From NCBI GenBank assembly GCA_946902875.1, contig OX336338.1:6811971-6875970 (forward strand): 64,000 nt of DNA. Reading direction: 5' to 3'. The DNA comes from Nematopogon swammerdamellus (Eukaryota > Arthropoda > Insecta > Lepidoptera > Adelidae). The notes under the pieces are model-generated. The model had not been told where the DNA came from. It searched no databases and was given only the letters and a program-made list of their open reading frames with translations. Positions 20,866-31,919 of this stretch are shown one piece after another. The first letter of the stretch is position 1; each line of letters opens with the position of its first letter. The position numbers and the translations under genes are program-made.

Positions 20866-21545
20866 GTATGTATTTACTTTAACATATATTGTGTTTCGTT
20901 CGGAACAATAGCTTTGTGCTACGTTACTCGCATGGGTAGTCACTATAAAATGCATATTTTTGCGAGCGCCCCGCCGACGCCGGCACACGGCAAACTGCAT
21001 TCTGGTAGATCGGAACGTACGGTAAGCACTCACTATTCTGCCCTATTTGCACAAATAAAACATTGTATGTTTTTGTGTGTTGAAGGGAGCCTCCACCGAG
21101 TGGGTGGTCGAGTCGAGTGGTTAATTCAATTACAACCGCCGCACCGGTTGGGGGTAGAAGGCTGCCGATCGCTGTTTAATGAGAAAGGAAAACGAACATT
21201 TTGATATAATAAGTCTTATACTTGTCTTGTCACATAGTGAACTTAGAGCCGGCACCTATTTAACCTACCATACATACCACATGCATACCACATGCTATTA
21301 TTAAATAATTATATATGTATAGATTATTATTAAATCGTTTATTTCAGGTATAACCCATATAGACAGCATAGAGAAATTTACAAATAATACATTACATAAT
21401 AAACAAACTAACAATTTCATCCTTTATGTAGAATAGTTGTTGGGAGATAACATTAATGATTGGATGTTTATAAACCCTGCTTCCGCATTTCGCATTTAAG
21501 GCAAAGAAATCGTCAAGACGATGCACCGCGAACATGCCAGACGCA
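20866..21545. other. No gene recognised
   Basis: Overlapping short frames; no motif. Somewhat GC-richer at 20960-21170. Confidence 0.35.
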
Positions 21546-21554
21546 CTACACCTC

Positions 21555-21718
21555 CAGGCTATATCCCGACAATAGGGGTAAGCAGAGTAACTTGTGTTGT
21601 GCTGCAAGGACTCCGGTAGATACAGCGCAACACCGACCGCCACATATAGCAAAGCATTCGGGCAAGATAATTGTCAAGCAGCAAGTAAGGCACCTGCTAC
21701 ATGAGTCTCGGTGGAAGT
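21555..21718 (+). mobile_element. Rep-B fragment
   Basis: ATATCCCGACAATAGGGGTA, the GTGTTGTGCTG/CAGCGCAACAC hairpin and AGCAGCAAGTAAGGCACCTG. Confidence 0.85.
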
Positions 21719-22341
21719 ACTTCCGCTTAGCCTCAAAAGGAGTTCAGTGACAGATTCGCCATACGACACATGTCGTTATTTCTAGCCCGCAAGCCTATCC
21801 GTAAGTAACGTAGACGCAATTGCTTTGCACGGAATGTCCACTCACAAAAGCGCCAACTCACATTGCACGCACGCACACACTCGAATCCCCATAATAATAT
21901 TTTACTTTGCCGAAACTCGGAAAGTCGCGAAACTTGCGCCAAAGCTTCCTTTCTACTCACAAAAGTGAGCTCGGGAACATTCTTAATGAAAGCCGAACCA
22001 CTTAATTATACGGCTAAAGGGAGTTTCCATCGCTATAAGTACGAAGAGTTGCTTCGGCACAATCATGAGAACCTTATTCGCGTTGGTGTGTTCCCGTTTA
22101 AACTTCCTTATGTATTTTCTTCACTAAGTCGTCAGTTATGTATATGTACTTATCTGTTGCGCGGCTTATAGATTTTCGAAACTTGAATAGAATGTTGTCG
22201 CGTAAACGGGGCTTTATAATTTCTTTGCAAGAATTTTTCGAATGTGTATGAATGAATCAATAATTAAATTGTACCTAATTCATTTTGTGTGTGGGCTTAG
22301 CTATCTGCGTACCTAACATAAGGTTCCTTTATATTCTACGT
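21719..22341. other. No gene recognised
   Basis: A frame at 21863-22171 (+) has no identifiable motif. Confidence 0.35.
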
Positions 22342-22345
22342 TTAA

Positions 22346-22870
22346 CCCTTAGATGCATACTGTAAAATATATTTTACATATACTTCAAGTGGGCCCCATC
22401 ACCCAACCAACGGAGTTTGATCGTGTAGATCGGGCTTAAACGTTTCTTTGTGTCATTGTGTATGGTCATTTGATAGTAACAATTGTCAAAAATGTCTATT
22501 GTGTTGATATGCCACTCTGACATCTCCCCAGCTGGTGTTTTTCAGAAAGTGCTGTTTCTATGACAATGTTTGGCCTTTTTATGAAAAAAAAATAATTGAG
22601 GTAAGCACTTGAAAAAATGTTTTTTTTGCAGAGTAAATACTATACTTAAGATAGTATAAATATAAAAAAAATTATATAAATTAAAAAATATATATATATG
22701 TTATAATATAATATAGTATAAAATATATTTTACATAAGGTTTTTTTGTCAAAATAAAGTCTTAAATATGCATATGATTTTTTTCACTATTTTTCCCATCA
22801 TTTAGTTAGACCGACTCAACAATAATATATATTTTTTTCATATAAAATAAAAAAATCATGCATCTAAGGG
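22346..22870. mobile_element. piggyBac-like MITE (TTAA target, 13-bp TIRs)
   Basis: CCCTTAGATGCAT (22346-22358) is mirrored by ATGCATCTAAGGG (22858-22870), and TTAA flanks both ends (22342-22345 and 22871-22874). TTAA duplication with inverted repeats starting CCC is the hallmark of piggyBac elements. At 525 bp, AT-rich inside and with no long frame, it is non-autonomous. The motif TAAAATATATTTTACATA occurs near both ends. Confidence 0.85.
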
Positions 22871-22894
22871 TTAAATAAATTTAAATAAGATATT

Positions 22895-22930
22895 TCTATC
22901 TCTATCTCTATCTCTATCTCTTCTCTTCTC
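22895..22930. repeat. (TATCTC)n and (TTCTC)n microsatellite
   Basis: Simple pyrimidine-rich repeat abutting the element that follows. Confidence 0.9.
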
Positions 22931-22939
22931 TTCTTCTCT

Positions 22940-23245
22940 ACTTCTTATAAAAGGGAACGTCTGTCTGTATGTATGTATGTTTGAAGTAAACCCCGGAACC
23001 ACTGAACGGATTTTGATGCGGTTTGCACCAATGTAAAGAGTAATTCTTGAGGCTCACTATAGGCTATATACCATCGCGCAAGAAAGCCTTAGGGCTGAGC
23101 AGTATCAAAGAACGTATAGTATGAACGGAATTTAGTGTCGATTGGTAGTAATAGATGGCGTTAGCAGTTCTGTTGCGTTGCGTTGCAGTATTGGATTATT
23201 GCAGTATTTAGTTTACCGCGAGCGAAGCCGCGGGAAAAAGCTAGT
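22940..23245 (+). mobile_element. HLE related to HLE-F
   Basis: Starts near AAGGGAACGTCTGTCTG, contains GGAACCACTGAACGGATTTT and ends GCGAGCGAAGCCGCGGGAAA followed by AAGCTAGT. Confidence 0.75.
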
Positions 23246-23519
23246 CTCTAATATTTGTATACCTACACATTAAACATTCTGGCACTACAAATGGCTACAA
23301 GTGCAGAAACATTTGGCTATCGTTTTAGTTTCATATCCCTTTATTGGCTTAGTTAGAGCGAGATAGAACTATAATGATTGCCTTATTTGGTCAACGTGAC
23401 GTCTATTTGAAGTGCTTATTTTCATTATTTCATCATTATTTACGAGGATAGAGTACATAAAGGATAATGGAGAACTTTACTATTTATTGGCCTGAAATAA
23501 AATCTCATGACAGAATGTA

Positions 23520-23922
23520 ATAGTGAAAACCGTATGTAAATCGATAAAGTGGTTCTCGATTCGTCAGTATATTCATACATTGACGTACGTTACACTAACG
23601 TAGAAACTACGCTTTATTAAACGGTTTTATTTATTTATTAGGATTAGATTGGGAGAGAGTTGTAATAATAGGTGTTTGTGTGTACTATTATAGTTAGGTA
23701 TACTTTCTCTAAGAAAATACATAAGTCACTGTTGGCGAAGTCAAAGGTCGAGCTGGTTGACCTGTACGTAGTTCGGCCTACGGCCTCGCCCTTTGTCATC
23801 TTATTCGAAAAAAATATCTCGTCTTTGTTTATCAGATTTGGGGAAAAAATCATTTTACTTACATATGTCAGTATTTTTGAAATTCGAATATGACGAAAGC
23901 GAAGCCGCGGGCAAGCGCTAGT
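23520..23922 (+). mobile_element. HLE fragments
   Basis: GTAAATCGATAAAGTGGTTC at about 23537 is shared with 44700-44720. Further right come AGTTCGGCCTACGGCCTCG, a relict minisatellite unit, and the end CGAAGCCGCGGGCAAGCGCT followed by AG. Confidence 0.65.
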
Positions 23923-23942
23923 AACACATTTTTAGTTTCTTT

Positions 23943-24312
23943 TTTTGGAAACTGACACGGTTACCTACACCACCTACAACATCGGTGATGTCAGCCCTTA
24001 ACACCGGGTGAACTAGGTGCCATGTCAGTGCTTCCCTTCATTTCATGTCGGGACACTGAACTGGACGGAAAACACAAACTATTTACATAGCCGTTTCGAC
24101 CGACGTTTCATTCAGTGCGGTAGTACAAACCCGAGCGGGATAAACCCTACCACCTAGTAAGGTAAGAAGGGAAGGACCTACAGTTTTACGTGCAATCCGA
24201 ACCACGGTCAGCCTCCAACGGTCAGCGGTCACCCGTCCAAGTACTGAACGCGCCCAGGTGTGCTTAACAACAGTCGACCGACCGCACCACTGAGCTACCG
24301 AGGCTGACACGC
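23943..24312 (-). mobile_element. SINE-A, full length
   Basis: From TTTTTTTGGAAACTGACACG (tail) to GAGCTACCGAGGCTGACACG (head). All head landmarks are present: GGTTCGGATTGC in the B-box position and AGTACTTGGACGGGTGACC in the 5S-like part. Confidence 0.95.
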
Positions 24313-24729
24313 ATAATGCGTCCGTCGCAACTATACTTACGTACCCTCAATTTAAATCGAGTGCGGTGAAACTTAGTCAAATAAAACTTAAGGCAAGACT
24401 GACGGAGGTGAATAAAGTTCATTAGTTATTCAATGGAGTGCTCAGAATTTCGGCATATACTTCACACAACAGCTCGAATGCCTCTGTTAGCGTAGCGGAC
24501 GGGCGGCAAAGGCAAGTTGGCAATCCGGACGAAAACGCCAACATGCTTCATTGGAAGGCCTCTCGCCCTAAAGTAATTCATCACCTACTTCTAGTGTGTT
24601 TCAATGTACGCCAGTTGGCTGATGTTTTGTTTGCATAAATGTCGAGTTGCTTTCATTGTATATTGCTTTCATTGTTTGATTGGTAGGTATGTGTAGTTTT
24701 ATGAGTCGTTAAGTGTTCTTCCTCGCATT
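24313..24729. other. No gene recognised
   Basis: Short frames only; moderately GC-rich at 24470-24560. Confidence 0.35.
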
Positions 24730-24730
24730 A

Positions 24731-25126
24731 TACAGGGATGTCCCAAAACTCAACGTCAAGCGGGAACCAGGGAGTAGGCCAGTTTATGACTACCCAGGGA
24801 AAAATAAGAAAAAAAAAATCGGAGTCATTTGTTTTTTATGATGTAAGCATTTTTTGAAATATTACTTAATATTTTTTTGTGATAAAATTATGGGGATGTT
24901 GGTTTTATTTGGGATACTGATCAATAGCAGAGTTATTTAGGCTAGCAATAAAAAAAAATTACAATTATACTATTTGCAAATTTGTAGTCGTAGTACCTAA
25001 AAATGTTGTACGAAAAGTTTTTCAAAAAATTGTCATATCATAAAAAACAAATGACTGCGATTTTGTTTCTTATTTTTCCCTGGGTACTGGTTCTCGCTTG
25101 ACGTTGAGTTTTGGGACACGTTGTAT
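24731..25126. mobile_element. MITE with long TIRs, TA target site
   Basis: Left TIR begins TACAGGGATGTCCCAAAACT and continues CAACGTCAAGCGGGAACCAG; the right end carries the complement (GTTGAGTTTTGGGACACGTT). Arms extend about 100 bp, through GGGAAAAATAAGAAA and CATTTGTTTTTTATGAT, with a 20-bp deletion difference. No transposase. Confidence 0.85.
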
Positions 25127-25154
25127 ATGTATGTACGGATAGAGTATTTTACTA

Positions 25155-25182
25155 CTGACCGTACAACAGAGTACGGTCAGTA
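25155..25182. other. Hairpin, 11-bp perfect arms
   Basis: ACTGACCGTAC and GTACGGTCAGT separated by six bases. Confidence 0.8.
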
Positions 25183-25379
25183 ATAAAGTCCTCATGTTTC
25201 CTGGTGTGAACATTTGACATTGAAGGAGAAATACATGTTTCGACTGACCGATAGGCTAAATAAAATAAGTACCACTATATAAAGCCAAAAAATAAAAAAT
25301 AAATTAACATTTACTACATGCTAGGTCCTAGCTTGTTTTGACCATTGTTTAAATATATTATTTGAAAATGAAACACATT

Positions 25380-25838
25380 CTTAGATCTTAGTGACTTATA
25401 TTTTTCGGGAAAGCATATCGTTTACCTATGTACGTAGGTCACCCTTAGTGACTTACTTTCTTCGAGAGAGTATATCGTGAGCGCAGCACGGCCTTCAGCC
25501 TAGCCTTTAATGACTGTTCGAAGAAATATACCTTCCATTTACGTAAACACATCTCGGCCTTCGGCCTCGCCCTTAGTGACTTACTTTATTTGAGAGAATA
25601 TATTGTTTGAGCCCCTTTAATGAATTATTATTTTCGAGGAAATATATTGATAACCTGAACGCAGCCTTTGACTTAGTGATTTTGTTCGAGGAAATAATAC
25701 CGCATACCTTAAATAGCTCGGCCTGTGGCCTCGACCTTAGTGAGTTAACGTTTTCAAGAAAGTATATCGTTAATCTGAGTCTCCGATTTGCTATTAAGTC
25801 GACTTTACCGCGAGCGGTGCCGCGGGCACAGCTATCAC
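25380..25838 (+). mobile_element. HLE with minisatellite, copy 2 (diverged)
   Basis: Six or so degenerate units with CTTAGTGACTTACTTTCTTC and CTCGGCCTTCGGCCTCG. Right terminus GCGAGCGGTGCCGCGGGCAC ends at AGCTA. Confidence 0.75.
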
Positions 25839-25977
25839 GTAATTAGTTAAGTGAAAATCAAGTAAAGCTTGAAAAACAAAAATTGCTTTCATTCGTTGAT
25901 TATATATCTATGTCGATAGCTTTTCTTTTTTGTTTCAAATCGTTTTTTCTTTTCAATATAAAAAATATAATGTGATT

Positions 25978-26398
25978 TTTGGGTTTCCGTATCCGGTACG
26001 GGACCCTAATTACTAAGCCTACGCCGTCTGTCTGTCCGTCTGTCTGTGTGTCCGTCCGTCCGTCTGTCTGTCCGAGGGCTGTATCTCTTGAACCGTAATA
26101 GGTAGCCCGTTGCAATTTTCAAAGAATATGTGTTATTATGGCTTATATAACAACAAATAATAAAAATAAGAAAAAGTAAAAAAATCACGGGGGTTCCCAC
26201 AGAAGAAACCAAAAAGTGTATGCGCGCGCGTGCCATCTACCGAATAGATTATGAAGTATTTTAACTAATCATGACATTTAACTAATATGAAGCATTTCAT
26301 AACACGCCATACATGGCGTGAGTGGCGCTAGCCATGACATGGCGATACGGAACCCTCGGTGCGCGAGTTCGACTCGCACTTGGCCGGTTTTTTTGCTT
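25978..26398 (-). mobile_element. Rep-C, full length
   Basis: From TGGGTTTCCGTATCCGGTAC through a (GTCT/GTCC)n run at 26025-26078 to GCGAGTTCGACTCGCACTTG and GCCGG. Confidence 0.9.
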
Positions 26399-26804
26399 AC
26401 GCTACGAATTTCCGTGCCATACATCCAGCTCCAATCCGAATAAAACGGCGTTTTGCTTTTTAACCTCCATCCCTGGAATTAGCACGGTGCTTGCTTATCT
26501 TGTATGGGGCCTTAAGTACATACTTATGTAATCATATCAATAATTGAAATAAACGTCGCGGACTCAGCGGTTAGTCCAATAAAATAACGCTATACGTAAG
26601 TAACGAGTAAGTTATTTATTACTTATCGAATTTTCAGGCCACCTCCCCTCTCGCATGGCCGATCCGTTTATATTTCCTCTGATGGAAAGTAATATTGGCC
26701 TACTCTCATGTTTTATTATATCTTTCCGGGTTGGTTTATGTATGTGCAGAGAGCTAGAACTGCACCTAGCAAGCAAGTATAACAAAGCAAGAGGAAGTAT
26801 ATAA
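26399..26804. other. No gene seen
   Basis: No motif or repeat recognised. Confidence 0.4.
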
Positions 26805-26808
26805 AAAA

Positions 26809-26858
26809 AAACCGCCCAAGTACGAGTCAGACCCCAGTTTCCGTACCATAAAAAAAAG
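26809..26858 (+). mobile_element. Rep-C left part, split by SINE-D
   Basis: ACCGCCCAAGTACGAGTCAG then ACCCCAGTTTCCGTAC: one Rep-C end. It resumes after the SINE-D insertion. Confidence 0.75.
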
Positions 26859-27266
26859 TTTTTTTTTATGTAATCTGGTATGGGTGGCAGAGTCGGTGGT
26901 TCCAAAGCGCATGCTCCGAACAGCCAATATCACCCCCGAGAAGGTAGGTGCCATACCGGAGACTTCCCCGGATTGCTGGCTATACTGGACTAGAGCAGAA
27001 CTCAACCGAGGCTGCTATGCGGCCATCTTACATCTAGTACGGTGGTACCAACCATGTCGGCTACAATTTGAGCCTACCACCTAGTAAGGGTCAAGGGAAG
27101 GGACCTACAGTTTTACACCGGTTCCGAACGGTGAAGCAGCAGGTGTAGGTATGGACGTACCTTTTTTCGTCAGAAAAAACTCATTGGTACACGCCGACCG
27201 GATTCGAACCGCGGACCTTTCGCATGAGATGCCGATGGCCAAAACACTCGGCCGCCAGGCGCTTAA
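26859..27266 (-). mobile_element. SINE-D, full length, inserted in Rep-C
   Basis: On the minus strand the head has GCGGCCGAGTGTTTTGGCC (A-box region) and GCGGTTCGAATCCGG (B box). The body has TGTAGGTCCCTTCCCTTG and GTACCACCG, and the tail ends in GATTACATAAAAAAAA. The T-run at 26860-26868 is its A-tail. Confidence 0.9.
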
Positions 27267-27418
27267 GTTGAAAAAAAAACACGTTTCTTGTATGGGAAAC
27301 CTCCTTAGTTTTCTACTTTTTCCATCTTGTAAACTTCAACCGGCTAGCTATTACGATTCCAAATATACAGCAGTAGGACAGACAGACAGACGGCGTAGGC
27401 TTAGTACGGAAAGCTAAA
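27267..27418 (+). mobile_element. Rep-C right part
   Basis: GTATGGGAAACCTCCTTAGT, then AGCTATTACGATTCC, GGACAGACAGACAGACGGCG and TAGGCTTAGTACGG: the other end of Rep-C. Confidence 0.8.
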
Positions 27419-28104
27419 AAAATTTAACATTTAAAAATACATACGTTAATTTTCAATATTCAATAATCCCTTAGGGATGTTTCACTCTCAGTTTAAATAA
27501 ACAAAACAATCGCTGTGCTTTTGTAACTGACGGAAAATATTTACTACTACAAAATTATTCATGTCACTGAATTGCTCAGGTTGTACAAGTTGCACAACGG
27601 TATTATTAAAATATCTATCTTATCCAGCCTTGATCCAATCGAACTATCCTACAAAGCTCGAAATAAACTCTACTCGTGCAAGAGCTCCTCTTCGCAGCGT
27701 TGGATTCGCGCAGGTCTGACTTACGGACCTTCTAAGCCGCCGATTGTAATGCTATCGGCTTATTTCCTTTATCCGCGAGTGCTGGTCGAAGTCGAGAAGT
27801 CGAAACCCACTGAAAATGGAGTCAGAACGGTGTGCGGAGATTTAAGTCGGACGGCGTCATAAGCCGGGTCCGTTATTACTCGGGGGCGGGTGACGACGCG
27901 ATATACGGCGATGTGTGGGCGATAGTGTGCAAATCCCACGGGTGCCGTACCGCCCGCGCCGCGCCCCTACCTACGTTCGAATTTAAGTATGATCGCACCG
28001 CACCAACTCTTCTGCGTATGCATATCGATAAACAAACATTTTTCGTCTTATGTGACGCAGATGAAGTGATATATGTTACATATCATCCTATAAAGCGATT
28101 GATC
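27419..28104. other. No gene identified; GC-rich patch 27840-27975
   Basis: A frame at 27832-28140 (+) covers the GC-rich patch but has no recognisable motif and ends in the satellite. Codon use is mixed. Confidence 0.35.
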
Positions 28105-28838
28105 CCATGCGTGCAATGCCGTAGCGATTGCACCCATTAGATGTGCAATGCCGTAGCGATTAAACCCATTAGATGTGCAATGCCGTAGTGATTACACCCA
28201 TTAGATGTGCAATCCCTAGGGCAATTACACTCATTAGATGTGCAATGCCAAAGGCGATTACACCCGTTAGATGTGCAATGCCGTAGCGATTACACCCATT
28301 AGATGTGCAATCCCTAGGGCAATTACACCCATTAGATGTGCAATGCCGTAGCGATTAAACCCATTAGATGTGCAATGCCGTAGTGATTACACCCATTAGA
28401 TGTGCAATGCCGTAGCGATTACACCCATTATATGTGCAATGCCAAGGGCGATTACACCCATTAGATGTGCAATGCCAAGGGCGATTACACCCATTAGATG
28501 TGCAATGCCGTAGCGATTACACCCATTAGATGTGCAATCCCTAGGGAAATTACACCCATTAGATGTGCAATGCCAAGGGCGATTACACCCATTAGATGTG
28601 CAATGCCGTAGCGATTACACCCATTAGATGTGCAAGCCCTAGGGCAATTACACCCATTAGATGTGCAATGCCAAAGGCGATTACACCCGTTAGATGTGCA
28701 ATGCCGTAGCGATTACACCCATTAGATGTGCAACGCCGCGCCGTAGCGATTACACCCATTAGATGTGCAATGCCGTAGCGATTACACCCATTAGATGTGC
28801 AATGCCGTAGCGATTACACCCATTAGATGTGCAATGTG
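28105..28838. repeat. 32/33-bp tandem satellite, about 23 copies
   Basis: Unit GATGTGCAATGCCGTAGCGA followed by TTACACCCATTA (32 bp), with two 33-bp variants carrying CCCTAGGGCAATT or GCCAAGGGCGATT. One copy has a CGCGC-type insertion. Variants recur in a fixed order. Confidence 0.97.
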
Positions 28839-28872
28839 TGAACTTAGTGTTTTTGTTGTATTTATTATTTAG

Positions 28873-29017
28873 TTCACCGCTTGGCTACGAGTTTCTGCAC
28901 AAGCTTGGAATCGATCCACCGGCTGCTGCGCGGCTGAAACCACCACCCGCCGTGCCGCCCGCTACGACTGCATCGTCACCGGCGAACACACGCCGAGTTC
29001 GTAGGGTCTCGAGATGA
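28873..29017 (+). CDS. Possible last coding exon, unidentified gene
   Basis: A pyrimidine-rich tract ending TATTTATTATTTAG gives a good splice acceptor at 28871-28872. The frame after it reads PLGYEFLHKLGIDPPAAARL, then proline/alanine/threonine-rich, then RRVRRVSR and a stop at 29015-29017. Codons are rich in third-position C or G, unlike the surroundings. The intron phase would be 2. I do not recognise the protein. An alternative frame is also open for 45 codons, so the reading frame is uncertain. The satellite immediately upstream would lie in the last intron. The next downstream signal of a gene start is about 7 kb away (36211), so this would be a separate gene on the same strand. Confidence 0.3.
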
Positions 29018-29213
29018 GCACTGCGCCACTCCCGTATCCCCTGCCAATGTCTCGTCTCGCACGTGCGCGACGCTCCACGCCGACGACGTGCAACGCCGAC
29101 GTGCAACTAAATGCCGCGAGACGCCTCAGCCAAGTCCCACGGCAGCGTTTTGTATTTAAATCACGTGTTACATTTTATACAAGTCCACCGGCGGCGGCGA
29201 CTCAGAATTGCTA
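29018..29213. other. GC-rich stretch after the possible exon
   Basis: Stays GC-rich (CGTGCGCGACGCTCCACG) to about 29150. Could be 3' UTR or a continuing exon in another frame. Confidence 0.3.
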
Positions 29214-29280
29214 GGATTCCTACTGGATGGATGTGATATTCAAATGGATCTCGTAGGGTTTAATCTGGGGATGAGGTGAA

Positions 29281-29655
29281 ACCGTGAATGTGATGGCATA
29301 TTACCCCGAAGTGTCCTGCGATTTAGAACCACTGCAACACCGTAGGGATGTCGGCTCCCTAAGTGTGTTCTATCGCTTATTCCATGTGGAGTGCTCGAAG
29401 GAGCTGTTTAATGCGATCCCGCCGTCCCCTTTCTACCTCCGCACCACGCGCACTGGGCACGGATTGCATCCCTACACGCTGGATTTACCGCGGATGCGTA
29501 CCAATCGATTCTGCAGATCTTTCCTCTACAGAACCGGTAAACTCTGGAACGCTCTCCCTGCCCATACATTTCCTCCCAAGTACAGTCTCGGGTCATTACA
29601 GGAGGGGCGTGAATGGGCACCTGTCAGGCCGGCATGGCATCAGGTAAATTTTTCG
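29281..29655 (+). pseudogene. CR1/Jockey-type LINE, RT C-terminus, frameshifted
   Basis: The frame contains RRDVGSLSVFYRLFH, then ECSKELFNAIPPSPFYLRTT and RFCRSFLYRTGKLWNALPA, a C-terminal segment I recognise from lepidopteran non-LTR reverse transcriptases. Near 29595 the match switches frame (GVNGHLSGRHGIR in the +1 frame), so a one-base indel broke it. The catalytic domain and endonuclease are absent. No 3' microsatellite tail is visible. Confidence 0.8.
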
Positions 29656-29867
29656 AAAATTACATACAAGGGCAAACCGGGATAGACGTATCTGTTACTT
29701 CAGAATATTCACCGAGCACTTTGTTTCAGAATAATGTTTGAATTTTATCCCGCAGCACGCCGCCAGACACCAATCGATCTCGTCTCTGGTCACAGACAGA
29801 TATTAGAGTAAGTAGCTCGCAAGATCGACTTTAACGCGATTTGAGCCGTAGATACATACCTAAGACA

Positions 29868-30182
29868 TACCATACGCTGTATTCCGACAATCAGGGTAAA
29901 CAGAGTAGTCGGCGTTGTGCTGCAAGCAAATTAAATTACAGCACAACACCGACCACCACATTTAGCAAAGTATTAGGACAAGATAACTATCAATCAGCAA
30001 GTAAGGCACGAAGAACCCACTTGCTTTATATAACTCGGAAAGACGGTGCCAAGGTGAGAGGTGGCTAGCCAATCACCCTTATGCATGCACAGCATCTCGT
30101 CCTTATATTTTAGTCGTATTTTACGTCATGCACGGGGGGAGATGCAGTGTGGCTATTATTTTGAAATACCAACCCCACACGG
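29868..30182 (+). mobile_element. Rep-B, nearly complete
   Basis: From CGCTGTATTCCGACAATCAG through the GTTGTGCTG hairpin and AGCAAGTAAGGCACGAAGAA to ACCAACCCCACACGGTT. Confidence 0.9.
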
Positions 30183-30324
30183 TTAATCATCATTGTGCGT
30201 ATTTTTACTTAATTAATTTTTTTTTCTGAAATGTATAAACTTTTCATTTCATAATGTTAATTAATGTTCGAATATTCATTTACAAATTCATAAATTAAAA
30301 TGATGAATCAATTAATTGATTACA

Positions 30325-30526
30325 AACATAGGTAAGAACCATCCCCATTAAATCAGCTTTCTAATAAGAAAACCGCATCCAAATCGGTCCATCCGTTTGG
30401 TAGCTACGATGCCACAGACAGATACAACCATAACACTTATGTACAAGTACACACATACACACATACAACCATATACACGCACGTTAAACTTATAACACTC
30501 CTCTTTTTTCGTCGGGGGTTAAAAAC
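30325..30526 (-). mobile_element. Rep-I copy
   Basis: Contains CCGCATCCAAATCGGTCCAT, GGTAGCTACGATGCCACAGA and ends TTTTTTCGTCGGGGGTTAAA. The opposite-strand copy is at 61150-61345. Confidence 0.8.
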
Positions 30527-30530
30527 ACAT

Positions 30531-31140
30531 GACATGAATTTTATTAGGTAGTGACAAATAGGTTTTATTTTAGTTAAAATACATTATAGTGTAGGTATAT
30601 ACTGCGTGGATATAATATTTGGTAAATTTAATAATTCCCACTTACACGTATTAGGTAAGCCTACAATTACTCATAGTCTGGAGACAGTAAGATCATTGAT
30701 TGTGCCATCGTCTATGTACATAATCTGACATTAATTTGTATCACAATTGACTAATACCTGACAAATGTAATATTATAGTGCATGCGGTGAAGCAACACGG
30801 ATCTGCATCAGTTTCTAATTGAAATGCATAGTCTCTGAACAGATTAGCTGCGTTGTGATAATATCATATCGCTTATAGCTGTGAGGTTAATTGGAATTTA
30901 ATATGTGCTTTACACGAGGACCTGGAGCAAACTTATGTGAACTTTATTGCGTTTATTTATTTATTATTTATTCATCATTTATTTGGTATCGCTAAGAAAT
31001 GTTTGTTTAATAAATTTCTTTTTGCGTTTTTACATAATATATGGTGTGCCACACCTAATTTTTGTTTTCTCATTCAAACCAATTTTCGGTGAAAGTTTTT
31101 TTTTTAGTTCTACAAGCTTAATTTTTTCCAGAATTTTCCA
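30531..31140. other. AT-rich, no gene seen
   Basis: T-rich with short low-complexity frames only. Confidence 0.45.
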
Positions 31141-31149
31141 CCATACATA

Positions 31150-31437
31150 TAGTTAAAAAATTAGGGGGGTAAGGACATATTTTACGAGTTTAGAAGCGCA
31201 TATCTCAACAACTCTTGACACATAACGTGAGCCATACCACCCCGAGAATTTTTTTTTTTTCTTAATTTCAACACAACATTGAATTTCGATTGATAGAACA
31301 CACCTTCCTTCTAATTATCAGTTAAGTAGTGCCAATAGTCTCCGAGTATAATGGCTGTGACATACGGACGGACAGACGGGCAGGACGAAATGAAGTGGAC
31401 CGTTTCTACCATAAATGGTTACGGAACCCAAAAAATT
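31150..31437 (+). mobile_element. Rep-E copy
   Basis: TTAGGGGGGTAAGGACATAT to TACGGACGGACAGACGGGCA and a final GGTTACGGAACCCAAAAAA. The (GGAC)n stretch followed by ACGGAACCC is shared with 48715-48905. Confidence 0.6.
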
Positions 31438-31915
31438 AGTTATAGGCTATAGCGCAATGAACATAAATAATACAAACATCATTTTTTTCAAGAAGATAAG
31501 AATATATTAATGTCTGGCCTTTTATTCTTTCTAGATACGCACTGTGTAGGTACATGTATTTAGTTACCTACGTACATAATGTAATACTATGATCCATCAA
31601 CACCTGTCTCTGAAGGATGTTTGATAAGGAAAAATAAGAGGTTGAAACGAATGGGGGTTAGTCTTTCGAGTGAATGATAGGTGCGCACAATTATTTCGCT
31701 GTATTTACGAAGGTTAGCAATATATTTTTGAGTTTGACATTTTTAATATTATGCGTGCATACATGTTTATGTTTTGCCTGTCACTTCGGTGAAAGAAAAC
31801 ACTGTACTACATATACTTACTTAGTAAAAGAAGTAGGGTTCTAGGTGGTTCTAGGTACGTCCGTTGCGGAGATATACATTTTTAAAGTTATTAATGTAGT
31901 GTAATGTTGTAATGC
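31438..31915. other. No gene seen
   Basis: AT-rich stretch without recognisable features. Confidence 0.45.
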
Positions 31916-31919
31916 TCTA

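Noticed and set aside
25900..26236. Threonine/aspartate repeat proteins (TDRRTDG)
   Set aside because: Translation of the (GTCT/GTCC)n tract within Rep-C.
28105..28838. Resembles a CRISPR array (regular 32-33 bp repeats)
   Set aside because: Units are directly contiguous with no unique spacers, and the setting is clearly a eukaryotic nuclear genome. It is a tandem satellite.
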